From assembly GCA_025504975.1 (NCBI GenBank), contig JANUWI010000001.1, positions 434,001-498,000 of the forward strand: a stretch of DNA of 64,000 bases, given 5' to 3'. The stretch comes from Plenodomus lindquistii (lineage: Eukaryota; Ascomycota; Dothideomycetes; Pleosporales; Leptosphaeriaceae). Below, in pieces: positions 34,415 to 45,268 of this stretch. The notes under the pieces were generated by a model, which was given only the letters and a program-made list of their open reading frames with translations, had not been told where the DNA came from and made no database searches. The position numbers were made by a program, and so were the translations under genes. Position 1 is the stretch's first letter. Each line of letters starts with the position of its first letter.

Positions 34415-36370
34415 TCACACTAATTTAATCTTCTCAGCCGAGCAATCCAAAAGTGCCAGAATGACTTGATCCCCATCCATAACACCATGCACATACGCCG
34501 TCCCCATAAACATTTTTCTGCGCTCCCTATTTGAATTAAACGAACACGTGAAACGATCACGCAGTACGACAGGAACATCGAAGTCTTTCATTACAGCCAG
34601 GATATTGCCTTTCTCTACACTCCACGGCACCAAAGCTACATATCCCGATTTCGAGTATGCCAGTTTCCATCCGGGAAGACGGTATGGCGGATACTCTGGG
34701 AAGGGTAATAAACCTTCCTTGTGTTGACGCAGAGGGGGGTTCTTGCTCAAGCATGTCTTTGGTGCTTAGACCAGTTGCGCGTCTGAGATTTGATATCATC
34801 AGGAGTCTCGTGGGTGGAGACGCCACGATGGTGTATGGTGTCCGAGTCCAATATTCCGAAGTCATCGAGTGGACACACGGGAGCAGTCATCGGCTCTTGC
34901 AGGATGGATGACTGTTTGATAGTTTCAGAGGTCCTGTTGGCTCCAACTTGGCCGCCACGCCTGGTGGTCAACGGATACGTGGGGCAGTTCTCCTCTCATC
35001 CACCTACAGAGTGATTCCTTCAACTCGACATATTCGTCCCCTTGTATGCGTTTTCCGATATTATCCGCCTGGTCCATCAAGAGTGTTCTACATATTGCGT
35101 CTTCGTACGTGCCTCCACCAGGGTACTGCCGCGGTTCGTCGTTGGTAATCCGAGGTACCTTGCTGGACTGACTGAATATTAGGGGCGAAGCAATGACATG
35201 TTCTAAAGACTTCTTCATCCGACTCTCCTCGACTGCGCCGCTGGATTGCGATGTCGGTCCTTTGGTGCGAATCCAGGCCCGCACGATAGCCTCCCAGGAA
35301 CCATTGTCAAAAGACGTCAAAGGAACACATTCAAGGCTCCATTTTGAAATGTCAAAGCTGCGACTGAGCACGCTACACACGTACTCTGTCCGGGCTTTGG
35401 TTTCACCATATCGAGCCCACGATCAAAGTCAAAATGGCAACCTGGTGCGGTATCTCCAGCTGCGGTGAAGGGTCGTTGGCCGCTGTACGGCATCAAAAGC
35501 GGCTTGATGTCTCTCTTCCGGGAAAAGTCTGCGACTTATGAGGACAGTGGTAACCAAGCTCTTAGCAGCATTCCTTCGCTACCCAAGATGGATGGCGGAA
35601 CCGAAGCACGGACAGCCGAAGGCTTCATGGAGCGGTTTACAAAGTGGAGAATGTCGAGTGAGGTTGTCTGCTTTGATGATTGCTTCTACGGCGTTTTCGT
35701 AGACATTCTTGACAGGCTTTGCAATAGTCGGGTATCAGGCCCAGCTGATCTACATCTGCCAAGTTGAGAAGTGCGTATACCATGTCTCTCAGATCAGTAG
35801 CCTCGCAGTAATCAAACTGGGAGAGTAGAGCACCAAGAGGAGCTACCTGCCGAGCACCAGACTCGCGGAATGGGTGATGCAGAGCCAGGCGCTGTGCACG
35901 GAGTTCTTTGAGGTAGTCGAACATGATGTGCTGTGGGAAGGCAATCCGCATTGTGTCCAGCAATCTCTCATGCGGGCATTGTCAATTGCTTCAGGTATGC
36001 TCAAGTAATCTCCAGCTCTTCCAAACTCGCATCTTCCCTGGTGGAAATTGTACGTGGTGTCTGGGTATACGGCATACCAGGCATCGCGCAACGTGGTCAA
36101 TATCGTCCATACGCTGGAAGACTTGGTGTGCGAGAAGCTCACACTTGATCGGGGCATTTTCAACTTCAGATCGCCGTATCGTTAGTTAATAGACGGATGG
36201 CGCGGCCAGGACCACCAACCTTGTCCAGAGAGTCGTACACATACATGACTCAGATGCGTAATTACGTTGATAAGCAGGGCAGCACTTGGCCAGAATCTCA
36301 GAATTTCGTCTCCATGTTGTCTTGTCGTTCGAAAGTAATGAGGAGCTTGGAGACCTATATCTAGTCAACG
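34415..36370 (-). pseudogene. broken HET-domain (heterokaryon incompatibility) gene
   Basis: The minus strand carries pieces of a HET protein in order but in different frames. Near 36.36-36.26 kb an N-terminal piece resembles the HET stretch before the CINQ motif (ILRFWPSAALLIN). Near 35.8 kb is the characteristic EATDLRDMVYALLNLADVDQLG. A C-terminal piece with SKSGYVALVPWSVEKG and GTAYVHGVMDGDQVI ends at 34415. The frame after LIPDYCKA at about 35.73 kb continues recognisably only in a neighbouring frame. In-frame stops split the 36.2-35.95 kb part as well. Neither a single intron nor a set of normal introns explains all breaks. HET genes control non-self recognition at hyphal fusion and often decay between strains. 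I describe it as a pseudogene; a few breaks could be sequencing errors. Confidence 0.65.
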
Positions 36371-37094
36371 GCTATCTATCATGTTCAGGCCACACACATG
36401 AGAAGTACATATGATTTGCGCCATCGACGTCGTGAACAACTCAGAGTACGATAATATGCAGGAGAGTGGCTGGGCAGTTGTAAGAATTGTATGCGATATG
36501 TTTGTTCTATGAAAGGGTCAACTGTCAACACTGTTTGTAACCGGTGAGGATCTCACCCATGCTGCATGTTGACCGGAAGTTGAGATGCGCACACTCATTT
36601 AGACATAGAGATGATGATTGGCCTCTTCGTAGCAAGGCTATCGGTTCCAGTCCTGCAGCTCCCACAGCCACAAAGGACAGGTTACAGTCGAGCTGGCCCT
36701 CACAGGGGTTAAGTGGACTCAAGTCCTCGGCATTAGGTAGTCTGGAACTGCCAGCAAAGTGCCAAGCGGGCCATAATTAAGCCAAATAACGCCAAAGTGA
36801 TCCGTTGTCAGACTGACAAGACTTGGCTACGCCAGAGTAGTCGCGTGGAGCTGTGCCCTGATGTATCGTTGCTGTAGGGCTGAACGTACTTTTATTAGTA
36901 CCTCCAAGCTTCCGGACAGACTCCTTCGAAGATGGGGGATGATGTCAAGATTCACGCCCCTGAGTACTCCATTGTTCGCGATCAACGATAACAATGGCTG
37001 ACTGCTCTCGTCCTTTTAGCAGCATGGTCGCCGTGCTCTGACGACACCTTTACTCATTTAGTGTTCATCCATCCCAGCGTACACATCTCACCCC
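36371..37094. other. gene-free region
   Basis: About 720 bp upstream of the HET relic and downstream of the NSRP1-like gene. No frame or site I can support. Confidence 0.45.
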
Positions 37095-38369
37095 TCACTT
37101 CCCCTCCCCCTTCGCCGCCCTCGCCGCCTCCGCCTCCCTCTTCCTCTTCAAATACCTCTCCTTGGCCCCCATAATCTCCCCCTCCGTCTTCTGACTCTTA
37201 GCCGCATGCATCAACCGCGCCGCCTCCTGCGCCTCCTCGTCCGCCTTGCGTTTGTTTGCCGCCTCGATCTGCTCGGCGACCATTTGGGTCTGTCGTTCGC
37301 GCTGGGCAGCACGCGATGCTTTATCTTTGCCGTATATATTCTGTGCTGGTGTTGCCGTGGAAGTGCTGGTGGATTGAGTGGTTGGTTTCTTGGGCTTGAC
37401 GATGACGTTTAGGCCAGCGGAAAGGAGTTGGCGCGAGTCGACTGCTTGGCCGTCTTCGTTGAGGATGACGGTTTTGCCTTGGGCGCGGAGCTCGGCGATG
37501 CGTTGAGCTTGTGTTTGGGGGTTGTCTGGGTCGTCTTCTGCGTCTTCAGCAGGGGGAGCAGCAGGCGGGCCGTCCTTGAGCGCCTGTGCAGCGGCGTCCA
37601 TGGCGTCTTGGTGTCGCCGTTCTTGCTCCGCGAGCATTTGTTTGTGGAAGCCTTGCATGCCGTATTTGGCCTTTTTTTCTTCTTCGGCTTGTTGTCGGAG
37701 TTTCTCTTCTTCCTCTGCGCGCCGCGCTTCTTCTTGCTGCGCTTTGTAGGCGCCTGTTACGAATTTCTCCTTGTCTGCGAATTCGTCGCCTTCGGCTTCG
37801 CGTTCGCGCTGGAGGAGCTTGTCGCGTGCCCGGAGATGGTCTTTTTCGCGCTGCTTGGCGGATTCCAGCAGCGTCTCGAGGTACTTTGGCTTGCGTGCTT
37901 GGGCGTCGTCGCGTGTGGCGGCGGCTTTGGCGGCAGATTGCGCGTGCAGGGCATCGTAGGCGGCGTCGTAGTCGTAGATTGTCGCATCTTTTTCTGCGGC
38001 TTCGCGGGCGCGGGCTTCTGCTTCGGCGGCGCTGGCGGAGTAGCCGATTGTTGTTGGGTCGTCGGCTTTGGGTTTGGGTTTCTTGGTTGGGGGGGCGATC
38101 GGGGCGCCCTTTTTGGGTTTTGTCGTGGTGGACGGCTCAGAGGGACCGGATGCCGAGGCCAGAGGGTCGTCGTCAAAGTTTAGTTCTTCGATTGCTTGCG
38201 CCTTGTCTGCGGACTTGGCTTTGGCTTTGCCCTTGGTGTCGTCGCCATCGTCGAGGAGGGGCTTTCTTTTCTTCTTGCCAAGTGGAATCTTGACATTTGA
38301 TTTGCCGAGGGGCGTCTTTGCGGCGAGGTTGAACTTGAAGGCCATGGCTTGTGATGTTGGAGGTTGCAT
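37095..38369 (-). CDS. NSRP1-like nuclear speckle splicing regulator
   Basis: Predicted 424-residue intronless nuclear protein; a second in-frame ATG at 38345 (MAFKFNLAAK) gives 416 residues and may be the true start. The N-terminus is Lys-rich with likely nuclear signals (GKKKRKPLL). The NSRP1/CCDC55 core is at about residues 130-225: IYDYDAAYDALHA, KPKYLETLLESAKQREKDH and EFADKEKFVTGAYKAQ. This matches the family block with the EFxDKExFVTxAYK motif. Long charged coiled-coil helices (EEARRAEEEEKLRQQ and following) fill the remainder. Vertebrate NSRP1 modulates splice-site choice; the fungal role is inferred. It is divergent from the NFKBIL1-like gene, with about 200 bp between start codons. 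Confidence 0.82.
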   Translation of the reverse strand: MQPPTSQAMAFKFNLAAKTPLGKSNVKIPLGKKKRKPLLDDGDDTKGKAKAKSADKAQAIEELNFDDDPLASASGPSEPSTTTKPKKGAPIAPPTKKPKPKADDPTTIGYSASAAEAEARAREAAEKDATIYDYDAAYDALHAQSAAKAAATRDDAQARKPKYLETLLESAKQREKDHLRARDKLLQREREAEGDEFADKEKFVTGAYKAQQEEARRAEEEEKLRQQAEEEKKAKYGMQGFHKQMLAEQERRHQDAMDAAAQALKDGPPAAPPAEDAEDDPDNPQTQAQRIAELRAQGKTVILNEDGQAVDSRQLLSAGLNVIVKPKKPTTQSTSTSTATPAQNIYGKDKASRAAQRERQTQMVAEQIEAANKRKADEEAQEAARLMHAAKSQKTEGEIMGAKERYLKRKREAEAARAAKGEGK

Positions 38370-38569
38370 GTAAGCAAGTCACGCCTCGAGTCACAACTTG
38401 GGATTCGATTGGCCAAGGCTGCGCGCACCAGTGAGATGACGGCAAACCTCCGCATTTCGCCGCACCTTCACGCTTGATCCACCACAGGCAACGACGTCAA
38501 CATCGGATTCTTGCTCAAGTCGAACAACCTCCATGCGCAACTGGACACGCGCGCACCCCAGTCCTCACC

Positions 38570-39610
38570 ATGGAGGAGCCGGGTAGCGAAGCCCCCACAG
38601 ATGGCGTCTACGACACAGCCAAACCCTCCAAATTCCACTTCAAATCCAGCACTTCCAAACGACGCTCCAAACACCACTCCAGCGCAGACGAGCAAGAAGA
38701 ACGCCATTCCAAGCGCCACCGCTCCGAAAAATACGACTCCTCGCGCCGCAGCCACCGCGACTCCAGACGAAAACACAAATCCACCCACCACTCCGACAGA
38801 CACCCCACCTCCACCCTCAACGGCGCATACTACGATCCCAACTACCGCCACCGCGAATCCCTCTACGATGACGCCCACGCCCACGACTCCTCCCCAGACC
38901 CCACCACCGCATTCCGGGAATCCCTCTTCGACGCCCTCGCTGACGACGAAGGCGCCGCGTACTGGGAAGGCGTCTACGGCCAACCCGTTCACATATATCC
39001 AGACACCAAGCCGGGCCCCAACGGCACCCTCGAACGCATGACCGAGGACGAATATGCAGAGTACGTGCGCACCAAGATGTGGGAGAAGAGTCATGAGTAT
39101 ATTGTGCAGGAGCGCGAGGCGAGGGAGCGGGAGAGGAAGAAGCGCAAAGACGCGAGGCGGGGGATGGATGAGCATGTTGAGAGGGAAGACAGGGAACGCG
39201 AGGATATACGGCGGCGCATGGAGGACAGTTTACGCAGGGGGGAAGAGAGGAAACGTGCAAAGGAGGTCGAGGCCGCGTGGGGGGTGTATCTGCGCAAGTG
39301 GGAGGCGCTGAAAACCACTACGCCGCATTTGTTGTCAGAGGATCATGAGCACGTGCAGATTCGAGATTTATTGCCTTGGCCGGTACTTTCGGGTAAAGCA
39401 AAACATGTCACTAAAGATGAGATTGAGCGGTTTTTAAAAGGGACGCAAGAGTGGAAGGCGGATGCGAACAAGGTGCTGAAAGCGGAGAGGGTGAGGTGGC
39501 ATCCGGATAAATTGCAGCAGCGATTCGGTCAGCATGTTGATGCTGAGACGATGAAGTTGGTCACTGCGGTGTTCCAGGTTGTGGATCGATTGTGGAATGA
39601 GCGCAAGTGA
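38570..39610 (+). CDS. NFKBIL1-like (IkBL-type) J-domain-related nuclear protein
   Basis: Predicted 346 residues, no intron, starting at the first ATG of the frame (MEEPGSEAP). The N-terminal third is rich in Ser, His, Arg and Lys (KRRSKHHSS, KRHRSEKYDSS). The middle part is a long charged helix (REARERERKKRKDARRGMDE). The C-terminal block FLKGTQEWKADANKVLKAER, then VRWHPDKLQQRFGQ and VTAVFQVVDRLWNERK, contains the WHPDK motif. The HPD is like that of J domains, and this block is the family signature of fungal NF-kappa-B inhibitor-like 1 proteins. The ankyrin repeats of the animal protein are absent. Human NFKBIL1 has been linked to mRNA processing, so sharing a promoter with an NSRP1-like gene is suggestive, but function here is inference. 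Confidence 0.8.
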   Translation: MEEPGSEAPTDGVYDTAKPSKFHFKSSTSKRRSKHHSSADEQEERHSKRHRSEKYDSSRRSHRDSRRKHKSTHHSDRHPTSTLNGAYYDPNYRHRESLYDDAHAHDSSPDPTTAFRESLFDALADDEGAAYWEGVYGQPVHIYPDTKPGPNGTLERMTEDEYAEYVRTKMWEKSHEYIVQEREARERERKKRKDARRGMDEHVEREDREREDIRRRMEDSLRRGEERKRAKEVEAAWGVYLRKWEALKTTTPHLLSEDHEHVQIRDLLPWPVLSGKAKHVTKDEIERFLKGTQEWKADANKVLKAERVRWHPDKLQQRFGQHVDAETMKLVTAVFQVVDRLWNERK

Positions 39611-40022
39611 AGAGGTGGTGGATCTGGAGGAGCTGGCAGTTGGGTGAGGCCCAGGGTTCCATGCATTTAAAGGAGAAAGAGTAGGCGTCATATACCCGTA
39701 TTGACAAAGCCATAGTGTAGATTCAGTCCACGTCTGCATAGCATGGCAGAGCGTAAATGCAATTTTCCAATTCTTTGCTGACATACCTAGTCCATCAAAC
39801 CATACGTTACGGATAGAAATATTCATATTCTGCCAGCTCCGCTTCACGGCCGTCCCAGCTATCCTTGAACAACACCCCCACTCTCCACATCCAAGTCAAG
39901 CACACCAACCAAACGGCCCCTCGCTTTTGCCAGCGTATAAAACCTCGAAACACCCAATCCTTGCCCCGAAAAAAACCAGCAGGAAATACATATTCATCCA
40001 CACAAGACACCCACCCACCCCT
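39611..40022. other. intergenic region between convergent genes
   Basis: About 410 bp of 3' flanks of the NFKBIL1-like gene and SIN1. No gene or site seen. Confidence 0.45.
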
Positions 40023-42663
40023 CTAAACAATACCCTCCTGAAACCTCTCCACCCCCCTCTTAATCTCCCTCACAATCTCCACCGCCTCATCCACACTACT
40101 AGCCTCAAAATCATACCGTTTCGTCTCGCGCTCTTTAAACACAATCACCCTAAACATCTTGGGATGTTTCTTGCTGACTTTACTCCCCACCACGCTGCTA
40201 AAATGCACCGTTGTGGTTTTGCCCTGCCCCTCGATCCATGCGCCACCACCACGGACGCCGGCTTTGGCGCCAGATTCGCCGGGCATAATGTGCATGTATT
40301 CGTTGTCGAGGGCGAGGATGCGCGATGTGGATGAGGCAAAGGACATGGGTTGTTTGCGGAGGACGGCGTAGCGGCGGTAGTAGCCTGTTGTTGAGAGGGT
40401 GAGGCCCGTAGGATCCGAGTGTTTGGCCAAGGGGTGGATTAATCCTGGGCCTGAGACGGCGGCATGGACGCGGTCGCCCTTTTTGGTCTTCTTGGGCGCG
40501 GCGCCGGTACTGATTACGAGGGGCGCGTTGGGGGATGAGGAACCTGGTGACCCGGCGAGTCCGAAGACGCCATCGCCTACGAAGCGGCGACGGAGAAGGT
40601 CCAGGTCCATGCGTGTGTCTAGGGCTTCGACGGTCCGGTCCGGTGGCGCGATTGTGGTGCTGCCACTGACCTTGAGGATGTAGAGGGCTTTTTCTAGTCG
40701 GAGGTCGTGACAGACTTGGTCAAAGATGTCGGCGATGTAGGTGTCAGTTGTGCAGTGGATGGGTATGGATTTTGTATTGAAGTTTTCGTCGGTGAAGTGG
40801 ACGTTGACGGTTCTGGGGACGCCGGTGCGGCTGGCGGCGTGTGTTTGGGAGATCTTGGGCATATCGGCGAGATTACTTGTGTCTTTTCGCGTCGCCGTTG
40901 GTGCAAATGATGGCCCAGTAATGGGGTTTCTGAAACTCTTTGCCCGGCTGGGTATAGGCCTCACGATTGTCTTCTCTTCTTGTTCTGGTGGCACATCGCT
41001 CGGCGCTGTCTCAGCCGAGGCAGCCTCCTGACTGTATACTGGTGTTATCTTCTCATTCTCTTCAATCTCTCGCTGCGTTGCTTCGACTAGTGCAAATTCA
41101 TCCCAAGGTTTGTCTCTTGCACGCGGCCGCATGCCTCGTGCATTGTTTGACGCGAAGTCTTTCAGTGGCTTGTTCCTCGTCAAAGGCGGGAACTCGTCAT
41201 CTACTTCACCGTCATCGTACATACGCATGACCCAACAGTTGACGTTCATCTTCTCGGGAGGTAACGGCGGTTCGATCTTTTCTTCCTGATAACGGTGAAG
41301 GGCATAGCCAATGGCCTCGGCGACTGTGGGGCCCTCTCCCTTGTCATTGAACTTGCGGATGAGAAGTTCGACAGCTTTCGAAGGTTTTGACGAGAAGGGG
41401 CAGTAAAGCTTGATGTAGAGTGGATTCTGCTGTGCTTCACTGGCAGCGTTCCATCCGGCGAAACGTGCTAGTGGATTCGACGGTTTTTGTTCTTTGGCTC
41501 TCAGAGCCTGTGTCAAAGCACTGACTGGTAACACAAAGCTGATAGGTCTCGGGGGAGGCAGGGCCTGGAGCGTAGGTTGCAGTGGTTCTTTCCTCTTTTT
41601 GGGGGACATGCTTTGGAAGGGTGTCAGACCAGGCATAGTCGGGAGCTGGACTGCTGGAGATGAGTCTAGGGCATCGCCACCCGCACCTATCAGTGATCCA
41701 CTATCAGCAGAACCGGAGAACTCTGATGTAAGAGAGTCATCCGATTCATCATCTTCACGCAAGGCTTCGAGGCGCGGTCCCGCGGCACCTCCGTCGTCCT
41801 CTTGCGTCCTCTGAGACAGCAGCTGGCCGGTGCCTGCAGCCTTTCGCGTCTTTACTCTCCTCTTCCTAAACGAAGAGTTGTCAAACTCGTTCTCTGACGA
41901 CATCTCACTGCTGGTAATAGTGTCCCTCCGCGGGCGTGTTTTGGCGTTCTCTACTGTTCCCAGCGAGCCTCTGCGCAAAATTTCCTCTGAAGGCCTCGGA
42001 GGGGAAGTGACCAGGACCGAGGGGCCTTCTCCAGCCTCGGCAAGTTCGTTGCGCAGTGCTGAGCCACGCGAGGGGGACGATCCCGAGCGCGTTCGCAGTG
42101 GCATCTTTGTGAACTTGATCTGGTTCGCGGGTCTAGGGCAACTGGATCAGTACAGCAATGCTGTCGGACAGTACCCGGCATACCTCTGTGCATCGTCGTC
42201 TTCGTCGCTTTCGTCACTGAGGTCACTGCTGTCATCCTCTTCTAGCTGTTCCTTGCGCCGTCTGCGCTTTGCAATGAGGGTAGGTCCCACCGTGTCGTTG
42301 CTGCCACCGCCTGTGACCATGCCGCCCTCGTCGTCATCGTCGCCAAAGCCCTCGGGCGTCTTGAGGCCAGCCGAGCGCGGTGCTTGGAAGTATTCAGAGG
42401 TAATGGCTGTGGGGATGGGAGGAGAATAGGTGCGCTTGATGTCTGCGGCATTGGGCAGCCATCCTGCGGCGCGAAAGGCGGGATTGTTGAGGACGCCCGA
42501 GTCGACGTTGATCAGGCGCTCGCCGACGCCGTCTTTGATTGTGGAGAGATATGCCGTGCGAAGCTGGTAGAGGACAAAGCTAGGGAGGGAGGTTAGCTGG
42601 GGGGCGAGGGCCGAGGGCGGAGGTGCGGCGGAGGGCTTACTCCTCGTTCTGAAGGAGCGACAT
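40023..42663 (-). CDS. SIN1: SIN1 (AVO1-type) subunit of TOR complex 2
   Basis: Predicted 842-residue TORC2 subunit. Exons 42663-42641 (MSLLQNE...), 42579-42184 and 42132-40023 join in frame; introns are 61 and 51 nt. The short first exon was placed because it gives NEDFVLYQLRTAYL, the conserved N-terminus of fungal Sin1. The second join gives AQRPANQIKFTKMPLRTRSG, also conserved. The CRIM domain that binds the kinase substrate lies at about residues 345-470 (LYIKLYCPFSSKPSKAVELL). A Ras-binding ubiquitin-like domain is at about 575-660 (VNVHFTDENFNTKSIPIHC). A PH domain is at about 725-835 (YYRRYAVLRKQPMSF, then FRVIVFKERETKRYDFEA). Sin1 tethers TORC2 to membranes and presents AGC kinases. 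It is divergent from the PRCC-like gene with 238 bp between ATGs. Confidence 0.93.
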
Positions 42664-42901
42664 GGTGCAACACGTCAGGGGGACATGGTCTCGGCGTAGG
42701 AAAAGAGATTCAGGCCAGCTGAAGGGGTATCATGAAGTCATTGGAGGAGCCACAGAGGCCCAAGTGCGTGTGGGGTACGTCAACGGGTACGGGTACCTGG
42801 ACCCTGGTGTCGTCGGCCGCATCGCTTGGCAACGCTGCGTCATCTCATCGCGAAGATCGCCTTTCTTCATCTTTACAGCCATACACCAACCCACCGACAC
42901 C

Positions 42902-44161
42902 ATGAACCTCACCGCTTACTCAGACTCCGAGTCCGACGGCGAGGCGCCCCCTGCAGCCAAGCCTGTCGCCAAAACAGTCTCCAAGTCTTCGTTCCAAAAA
43001 GTCGTCGACCGCGCGAACCCTGGGCGCATCAAGGTCAACCTGCCCGGCGCGTCGCAGTCGCAGGCCAAAGACGATATCCACGACGATGCGCCACCAGCGA
43101 AGAAGCCGCGACTCGGTGGTGGTGGACTGGGTGGTTTCAACGCCATGTTGCCTGCGCCCAAAAAGCCCAACGTCAATGCCATATCAGCAGCGACGAGCGC
43201 AAACAGCGGTGCCAGAGGCTTAGGCAGGGGACTGGCCTCTGGCGTCAACCTCAAGACTGGCGCAGAGCCCGCCTTCAAGAGAGAACCCAAGATCAACATT
43301 GACGAATACGACGAGAACGGCAATGTCATAAAGAAGGAGCCTATGAAGAAGGAGGACTTTAGAGCCATGCTGAATCTACCGTCGCCAAAGACAGAGAAGA
43401 AGGCCGAAGAAGCCTCTGATGCGCCCGCCGACATGCCTCCAGCAAAGCCACAAGAGGCGCCTAAGCCTGCCGCCCCACGATTCGTGCCCATGTCAGTTGG
43501 GAAAGGAAAAAAGAAGAAGCCAATTGTACCACGGCCGACGAACAGGGCTGTAGACGCATCGAAATCATCTACATCTACGTCATCCACTTCACAGCCACTC
43601 CTCGAGGAAGTCGCGCCAGCACGCAAGCCCAAGGTGTCTCTCTTCGGTGTCACCAAGGAAACAGAACCCGCGCCGCAGGCAGCTTCTACAGACACATACC
43701 AGCCACTGCTATACGGTGCAGAAGATGCAGAAGATGCAGAAGATGCAGAAGACGCCCCGGTTCCAGACGAAGCATTCAATACACAGCCACAACCCACACA
43801 GAACACACCACTAACACATGATCCTGCCTCTTCAGGAGGCCTTACAAACATCGCCTCCGAGCTCAATCTCTCCGAAGCAGAACGGCGACAGCTCTTCGGC
43901 AAAAAAGGACGAGGCGGCCCAGACTTTTCCTCAGCCAAGATCGTCGAATTCAATACAGACACCGAGTACGCACATAACGAGAAGCTGAGGCAGCAGGGTG
44001 AACAAGTCCAGCATAATGCGCTCAAGTCTATTTCAGGAACAGGCAAGAACAGTCTGCGGAGTCTGGTCAGTGCTGCAACGACGCAGAAGGATGCGCTCGA
44101 GGATCATTTCGCAGCAGGACATCGAAATAAGAGGGAGGCTGGAAACCGGTATGGATGGTAG
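42902..44161 (+). CDS. PRCC-domain protein (mitotic checkpoint / splicing factor family)
   Basis: Predicted 419 residues, intronless. Start ATG at 42902 (MNLTAYSDSESDGEAP) was preferred over the upstream in-frame ATG at 42662, which overlaps the SIN1 start region and adds unconserved residues. The protein is mostly disordered: Ala/Pro/Lys-rich, with ADDIHDDAPPAKKPRL-like basic clusters. The C-terminal PRCC block holds LTNIASELNLSEAERRQLFG and SAKIVEFNTDTEYAHNEKLR, and ends in NKREAGNRYGW. The terminal KYGW-like motif is the hallmark of PRCC. Human PRCC interacts with MAD2B and associates with the spliceosome; the fungal role is inferred. A four-copy 9-bp repeat encodes AED tripeptides at about residues 273-284. 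Confidence 0.82.
   Translation: MNLTAYSDSESDGEAPPAAKPVAKTVSKSSFQKVVDRANPGRIKVNLPGASQSQAKDDIHDDAPPAKKPRLGGGGLGGFNAMLPAPKKPNVNAISAATSANSGARGLGRGLASGVNLKTGAEPAFKREPKINIDEYDENGNVIKKEPMKKEDFRAMLNLPSPKTEKKAEEASDAPADMPPAKPQEAPKPAAPRFVPMSVGKGKKKKPIVPRPTNRAVDASKSSTSTSSTSQPLLEEVAPARKPKVSLFGVTKETEPAPQAASTDTYQPLLYGAEDAEDAEDAEDAPVPDEAFNTQPQPTQNTPLTHDPASSGGLTNIASELNLSEAERRQLFGKKGRGGPDFSSAKIVEFNTDTEYAHNEKLRQQGEQVQHNALKSISGTGKNSLRSLVSAATTQKDALEDHFAAGHRNKREAGNRYGW
43718..43753. repeat. 9-bp tandem repeat in PRCC-like gene
   Basis: Four copies of gcagaagat (the last ending gac) encode four Ala-Glu-Asp triplets. The unit length preserves frame. Confidence 0.9.
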
Positions 44162-44422
44162 TCATAAAGTGCCTTTGACCCTGCTTGGGCAATTTTAGCA
44201 CGATGGCTTTGACTGTTATAGTTCTGCCAGCGCAGTTTGGAGCAAAAAGGAACTGATCTACGCAATCACACAGCACCATTAGTCATTGTACCAAACACTC
44301 CTCTATTATCGTCTCAGATACCCATCGAATCATTCTTACATGTCACTACCGTCACGTCTCGCGAATGGCGTCGTACCAGCATTCTCAATGGCATCCATAG
44401 ATGACGCCAACACCTCAAAGCC

Positions 44423-44429
44423 GGCTAAA
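44423..44429 (+). promoter_or_regulatory. candidate XlnR/Xyr1 binding site
   Basis: GGCTAAA, the core site known for the fungal xylanase activator XlnR/Xyr1, occurs 840 bp upstream of the xylanase ATG, followed by a CCAAT box at 44436. A 7-mer can occur by chance, so this is only a candidate. Confidence 0.3.
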
Positions 44430-45202
44430 TGCAATCCAATGGTAGTCCCTTGAACATGTAGGCTTTTCTGCACCCCAGGATTCCGACACAATCAGCTAAG
44501 GACCTGTGACCTGTGTGATAGAGTGGAGTGCCGAGGAGGTGTATATTCAAAACAAGCGAATTGGTCGTCTGGACGTAGCGTTGGCGCAGGACTTGGGCAC
44601 GCTTGATTATGCTTGACGGGGATCTGCGCTTGGCGACATATGCCGAGATTTGAATCTGAACACTGGAGTAAGGAAATATGAGCTTGGTGGATGAGCAGGC
44701 GTTTGAATATAAGGATGGAGTAGACGGTGCTCTCGAATCCCTTGATCAACTTCGATTATATCAATTACAGCAAACCTACGTGAAACCGAATCCATTCAAC
44801 AGTCGAATCGTTTTACCACCAAAGTTCCTCGCTCTTTACATTCGTCTTCTGACGTGCCAGTCGATTCGCCGATCCAATCTCGCCGTTACAATCAATAACC
44901 GGTGGCTGCATACTTCTTTGCAATCCCAACTCCCGAGGGACGCGCATGCAGCCTTACCCCATGCACACCGTACAGTGACTACGGGTAAGAACCCATGCAC
45001 CCCACAAAACATGCCGGCAGCAACAATACCACGGACCATACACAGCTGCGATGATCTACTGATGTCGTGACTTTATCGCTCAAAGATCCGCCCTTCCTTC
45101 AGACCGGATGACGACAGTTTCGAGATGAATTGCCACAGATCGGTCATACCCCGTACTTTGTATTTCACCCATACATATCAATCCCATGTCCAAAAATCGG
45201 CA

Positions 45203-45210
45203 TATATAAA
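45203..45210 (+). promoter_or_regulatory. TATA box of the GH11 xylanase gene
   Basis: TATATAAA lies 59 bp upstream of the ATG in a pyrimidine-rich leader, a typical position for a strongly inducible fungal secreted-enzyme promoter. Confidence 0.6.
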
Positions 45211-45268
45211 CACTCTCGCTTCTCCTCCCTATCCACCCTCTCCAACACAACCACTACACTCCGCCAAA

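Larger units (their letters stand above)
44162..45268. other. intergenic region and xylanase 5' flank
   Basis: About 1.1 kb between the PRCC-like stop and the GH11 start. Chance open frames of up to 130 codons lack domains. The region contains a candidate xylanase activator site and a TATA box, listed separately. Confidence 0.5.

Noticed and set aside
37428..38183. 251-codon plus-strand open frame opposite the NSRP1-like gene
   Set aside because: It is the antisense shadow of a GC-biased Ala/Glu/Lys-rich coding sequence; it has no domain and the minus-strand protein is clearly conserved.
42662..42901. N-terminal extension of the PRCC-like protein from an upstream in-frame ATG
   Set aside because: The extra 80 residues are unlike the family start, and the ATG lies on top of the SIN1 start codon region.
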